From positions 806,001 to 870,000 of the forward strand of contig NZ_CP053848.1 of the NCBI RefSeq assembly GCF_013201605.1: 64,000 nucleotides of DNA, in the 5' to 3' direction. The DNA comes from Campylobacter ornithocola (GTDB lineage Bacteria; Campylobacterota; Campylobacteria; Campylobacterales; Campylobacteraceae). The number at the start of each line of letters is the position of its first letter. Within the stretch, counting starts at the first letter, position 1. The position numbers and the translations under genes are program-made. The notes below the pieces were generated by a model. It made no database searches and had not been told where the DNA came from. It was given only the letters and a program-made list of their open reading frames with translations. Shown one piece after another: positions 61,289-64,000 of this stretch.

Positions 61289-63988
61289 ATGCGTTATTTT
61301 TTTTCTCTTGCAATGAGTTTTTTACTAATGAGTGTATATGTTATAGCTTGTGCTGTAGCAACTTTCATAGAAAATGATTTTGGTATTAGTGCTGCTAAAG
61401 CTTTGATTTATAACAATGCATGGTTTGATATGCTACATTTATTATTAGGTTTAAATTTGATCGGAGTAATATTATATAATAAACTTCTTCAAAAGAAGAA
61501 ATATTCAATTTTGCTTTTACATTTATCATTTATAGTAATTTTAATAGGTGCTGGACTTACTAGATATTTTGGCTTAGAAGGCGGTATGTATATTAGAGAA
61601 GGAGGAATTTCTAATACCATAGTCACTAGGGAAGAATTTATAAAAATAATAGATTTTGATACAAATTCAAGTTTAGAATTTCCTATTAGTTTCACACCAC
61701 TTACTCAAAAACATTTTGAAAAAACCATTGATTTAAGCGACCAAAAACTAACTATAAGCTCTACTAGCTATACCCCACAAAAAGACTCTATTACTCCTGC
61801 TAGCTTAGAATTAAACATCCATTATAAAAATATAAGTAAACATATAGTTTTAAATCCAAACTTTACTGGCAAAGAAATAATGCAATTTAATATGCAAGGT
61901 AAAAATTTTGGTGTCAACTGGGGACCAAGAGAAATCAAACTTCCTTTTGCATTACTTTTAGAAGATTTTATACTAGAACGCTATTTAGGTTCCATGAGTC
62001 CATCTTCTTATACTTCAAAAATCAAAATCATAGATGAGCAAAATAACATTAATCTATCTTATGATATTTTTATGAATAATGTTCTTGATTATGGTGGATA
62101 TAGATTCTTTCAAAGTTCTTATGATCAAGATGAACAAGGTACTATACTTTCGGTAAATAAAGATCCTGGAAAAATTCCTACTTATATAGGTTATACTTTA
62201 TTAATTTTAGGATTTTTATGGGTTTTATTTGATAAAAATTCAAGATTTCATCGTTTAAGTGTTTATTTAAAAAAAGGTCAAAGTTTTGTATTATTTATTT
62301 TACTTTTTATAAGTTTCCAAACTCCACTTTTTGCACAAGAAAATAAAAATGAAATTTTAAATTTAGTGACTAGTTTACAAAAAAACTCTTATGAGCATTC
62401 TTTAAATTTTGCAAAATTACTCATACAAGATCATAACGGCAGAATCAAACCTTTAGATACTTTAGCAATGGAATTTATTTATAAAATTACCCAAAAAGAC
62501 AAATTTTTAAATCTTCATTATAATCAAATTTTTCTAGCAATGATGATTTACCCTAAAGAATTTAGAAAAATCAAAATGATAGCTACAAAAACAAGTAAGC
62601 TAAGAGAATTAATAGGCACAGATATAAATGAAAAATACATAGCGTTTGATGATGTATTTGATAATGGAGTGTATAAACTTAGTAATTATGTTGAAGAAGC
62701 TAATAGAAAAAAACCTTCACTAAGAAATAATTTTGACAAAGATTTACTAGCCTTAGATGAAAAGATAAATCATGCTTATTATATTTATAGTGGTCAAGCT
62801 TTAACTATCTTTCCTGATATTAATGAACAAAGTTTAAGATGGTATTCACCAGTGCAAATTTTACCTTTCGCAAAAGAAGATGTCGAGCGTTTGCAAATGC
62901 TTTTAGTAAGTTATTTTTTACAAGTTCGTAATGGTATTGAAAACAATCAATGGCAAGATGCAAATGAAATTTTACAATCTTTAAAAGATTTTCAATATCA
63001 CTATGGAAGTAAAGTTTTACCACAAAAAGAAAGATTAGATCTTGAAATTTTACTTAATCATTATAATATCTTTGACAATCTAACTTTTGTTTACATTAGC
63101 TTTGCGATGGTTTTTTTCTTCTTAAGTTTTTATACTATATTGAAAAATATCTCTTTATCAACTTTTGTATATAGATTTTTTTATATCATTTTGAGTACAT
63201 GCGTCTTTATACATGCGCTAGCTTTAATCATTCGTTGGTATGTAGGCGAACATGCTCCTTGGAGTAATGCTTATGAAAGTATGATTTATATAGCTTTTGC
63301 TTGTGCAATAAGTGCTGTGATATTCTTTAGAAAATCTCTTTTGGCTTTATGTGGTGCGAGTTTTTTAGCAGGAATCGCACTTTTTGTAGCTCATCTTGGT
63401 TTTATGGATCCTCAAATTGGAAATTTAGTACCTGTTTTAAAATCTTATTGGCTTAATATTCACGTGTCTATTATAACAGCAAGCTATGGATTTTTAGCAC
63501 TTTGTTTTATTATTGGGGTTTTAAACTTAATTCTTTTTACATTAAGAGGCAAAAATAAAAACATAGACTTAAACATCATTAAACTACATTGTGTTAATGA
63601 AATGTCTATGATAATAGGACTTGCTATGCTTACAATAGGAAATTTTTTAGGTGGAGTTTGGGCTAATGAAAGCTGGGGAAGGTATTGGGGTTGGGATCCA
63701 AAAGAAACTTGGGCTTTGATTTCTATTGTAGTTTATACTATGGTATTGCATTTAAGATTTATTTTTAAAACTTATTTTATTTTTGTTTTTGCAAGTGCTA
63801 GTGTTTTAGCTTTTTATAGCATATTAATGACTTATTTTGGAGTGAATTTTTATCTTTCTGGGCTTCATTCTTATGCAAATGGAGATGCCTTTCCTATACC
63901 AACTTTTGTGTATGTTTTGATTGTGCTTAATTTTGTTTTAATTATTAGCGCAGGAAGAAAACGAGATTTAAATATGCCTAGTTTTTAA
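61289..63988 (+). CDS. ccsBA: CcsBA-type cytochrome c heme lyase (system II)
   Basis: Large fused membrane protein (899 aa from ATG 61289) that exports heme and joins it to apocytochromes in the periplasm. N-terminal ResB/CcsB part (about 1-325) with four helices and a periplasmic beta-rich domain; C-terminal CcsA part (about 590-899) with RWYVGEHAPWSNAYES and the WWD motif WGRYWGWDPKETW (about 796-808). In Wolinella a special lyase CcsA1 attaches heme to the long-spaced MccA site; location here suggests the same. ATG 61289 has the AAGGA site; an ATG 6 bases upstream is too close to it. Confidence 0.9.
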   Translation: MRYFFSLAMSFLLMSVYVIACAVATFIENDFGISAAKALIYNNAWFDMLHLLLGLNLIGVILYNKLLQKKKYSILLLHLSFIVILIGAGLTRYFGLEGGMYIREGGISNTIVTREEFIKIIDFDTNSSLEFPISFTPLTQKHFEKTIDLSDQKLTISSTSYTPQKDSITPASLELNIHYKNISKHIVLNPNFTGKEIMQFNMQGKNFGVNWGPREIKLPFALLLEDFILERYLGSMSPSSYTSKIKIIDEQNNINLSYDIFMNNVLDYGGYRFFQSSYDQDEQGTILSVNKDPGKIPTYIGYTLLILGFLWVLFDKNSRFHRLSVYLKKGQSFVLFILLFISFQTPLFAQENKNEILNLVTSLQKNSYEHSLNFAKLLIQDHNGRIKPLDTLAMEFIYKITQKDKFLNLHYNQIFLAMMIYPKEFRKIKMIATKTSKLRELIGTDINEKYIAFDDVFDNGVYKLSNYVEEANRKKPSLRNNFDKDLLALDEKINHAYYIYSGQALTIFPDINEQSLRWYSPVQILPFAKEDVERLQMLLVSYFLQVRNGIENNQWQDANEILQSLKDFQYHYGSKVLPQKERLDLEILLNHYNIFDNLTFVYISFAMVFFFLSFYTILKNISLSTFVYRFFYIILSTCVFIHALALIIRWYVGEHAPWSNAYESMIYIAFACAISAVIFFRKSLLALCGASFLAGIALFVAHLGFMDPQIGNLVPVLKSYWLNIHVSIITASYGFLALCFIIGVLNLILFTLRGKNKNIDLNIIKLHCVNEMSMIIGLAMLTIGNFLGGVWANESWGRYWGWDPKETWALISIVVYTMVLHLRFIFKTYFIFVFASASVLAFYSILMTYFGVNFYLSGLHSYANGDAFPIPTFVYVLIVLNFVLIISAGRKRDLNMPSF

Positions 63989-63995
63989 ACTAGGC
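63976..63995 (+). terminator. hairpin at end of heme lyase gene
   Basis: GCCTAGTTT and AAACTAGGC form a 9-bp stem that spans the stop codon, followed by TTT at the window edge. It probably ends the locus transcript; the U-tract cannot be judged fully because the window stops at 64000. Confidence 0.6.
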
Positions 63996-64000
63996 TTTGC

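Noticed and set aside
1-64000. tRNA genes, insertion sequences, prophage and CRISPR arrays
   Set aside because: No cloverleaf-like gene, transposase, integrase, phage structural gene or regular direct-repeat array was found on either strand.

Overview
The window is chromosomal DNA from a Campylobacter of the thermotolerant/C. lari-like type. It is very AT-rich and almost fully coding, with ATGA/GTGA/TAATG stop-start overlaps. Its gene blocks match C. jejuni order as I remember it: coaD-tmk-hisS-speA-cysE-murG; rpoN-lptB-tsaE next to argG-rplI-hslVU-era; flaG-fliD-fliS; ubiD-hemC-fxsA-proS-hemA; kefB-hspR-cbpA/htrA-cprRS; tpx; hypFBCDEA; MATE-DUF2920-pstBACS; ferritin. The blocks are joined differently from C. 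jejuni, and several genes differ (longer FliD, an mcc-like locus after ferritin), so this is not C. jejuni itself. I cannot name the species.

Layout. 1-5.7 kb: tightly overlapping plus-strand run for CoA, dTMP, tRNA-His, polyamine, cysteine and peptidoglycan synthesis. 5.7-9 kb: minus-strand yggS, sigma-54 rpoN, lptB, tsaE and an S4 protein. 9.1-15 kb: argG, rplI, hslVU, era and two membrane proteins shaped like PilN/GspL and PilO/GspM. 15.0-15.35 kb: RNase P RNA. 15.35-18.6 kb: flagellar cap operon behind a clear sigma-28 promoter. 18.7-29 kb: long minus-strand run (menaquinone and heme biosynthesis, proS, prenyl synthase, small unknowns, kefB). 29-34 kb: HspR/CbpA heat-shock unit with a HAIR-like operator, divergent from htrA-cprRS. 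34-37.3 kb: Rep/UvrD helicase, Tpx, a cysteine-bearing Crp/Fnr regulator and a DUF2892 protein. 37.3-45 kb: complete hydrogenase maturation set (hydE, hypF, B, C, D, E, A) ending in msrA. 45-49.3 kb: Tat-exported PepE-like peptidase, YgjP-like protein, MATE pump and a phase-variable DUF2920-type gene switched OFF by a 10-base poly-C/G tract. 49.3-55.1 kb: pstSCAB divergent from a PhosRS-like two-component pair, with a pho-box-like direct repeat between them. 55.2-64 kb: ferritin, an S24 repressor-like regulator and a four-gene respiratory locus.

The most interesting part is that last locus (56.5-64 kb): an MccA-type octaheme cytochrome c with seven CXXCH sites and one unusual CX17CH site; a fusion of a catalytically degenerate rhodanese, a hexaheme domain and a membrane cytochrome b; a thioredoxin-fold lipoprotein; and its own CcsBA-type heme lyase. 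It looks like a sulfite (or related S/N oxyanion) respiration system in which one fused quinol dehydrogenase replaces the MccC/MccD pair of Wolinella. A strong terminator hairpin splits the locus in the middle.

No tRNA, IS element, prophage or CRISPR array was seen. The only stretch over 300 bases without a protein gene is the one holding rnpB.
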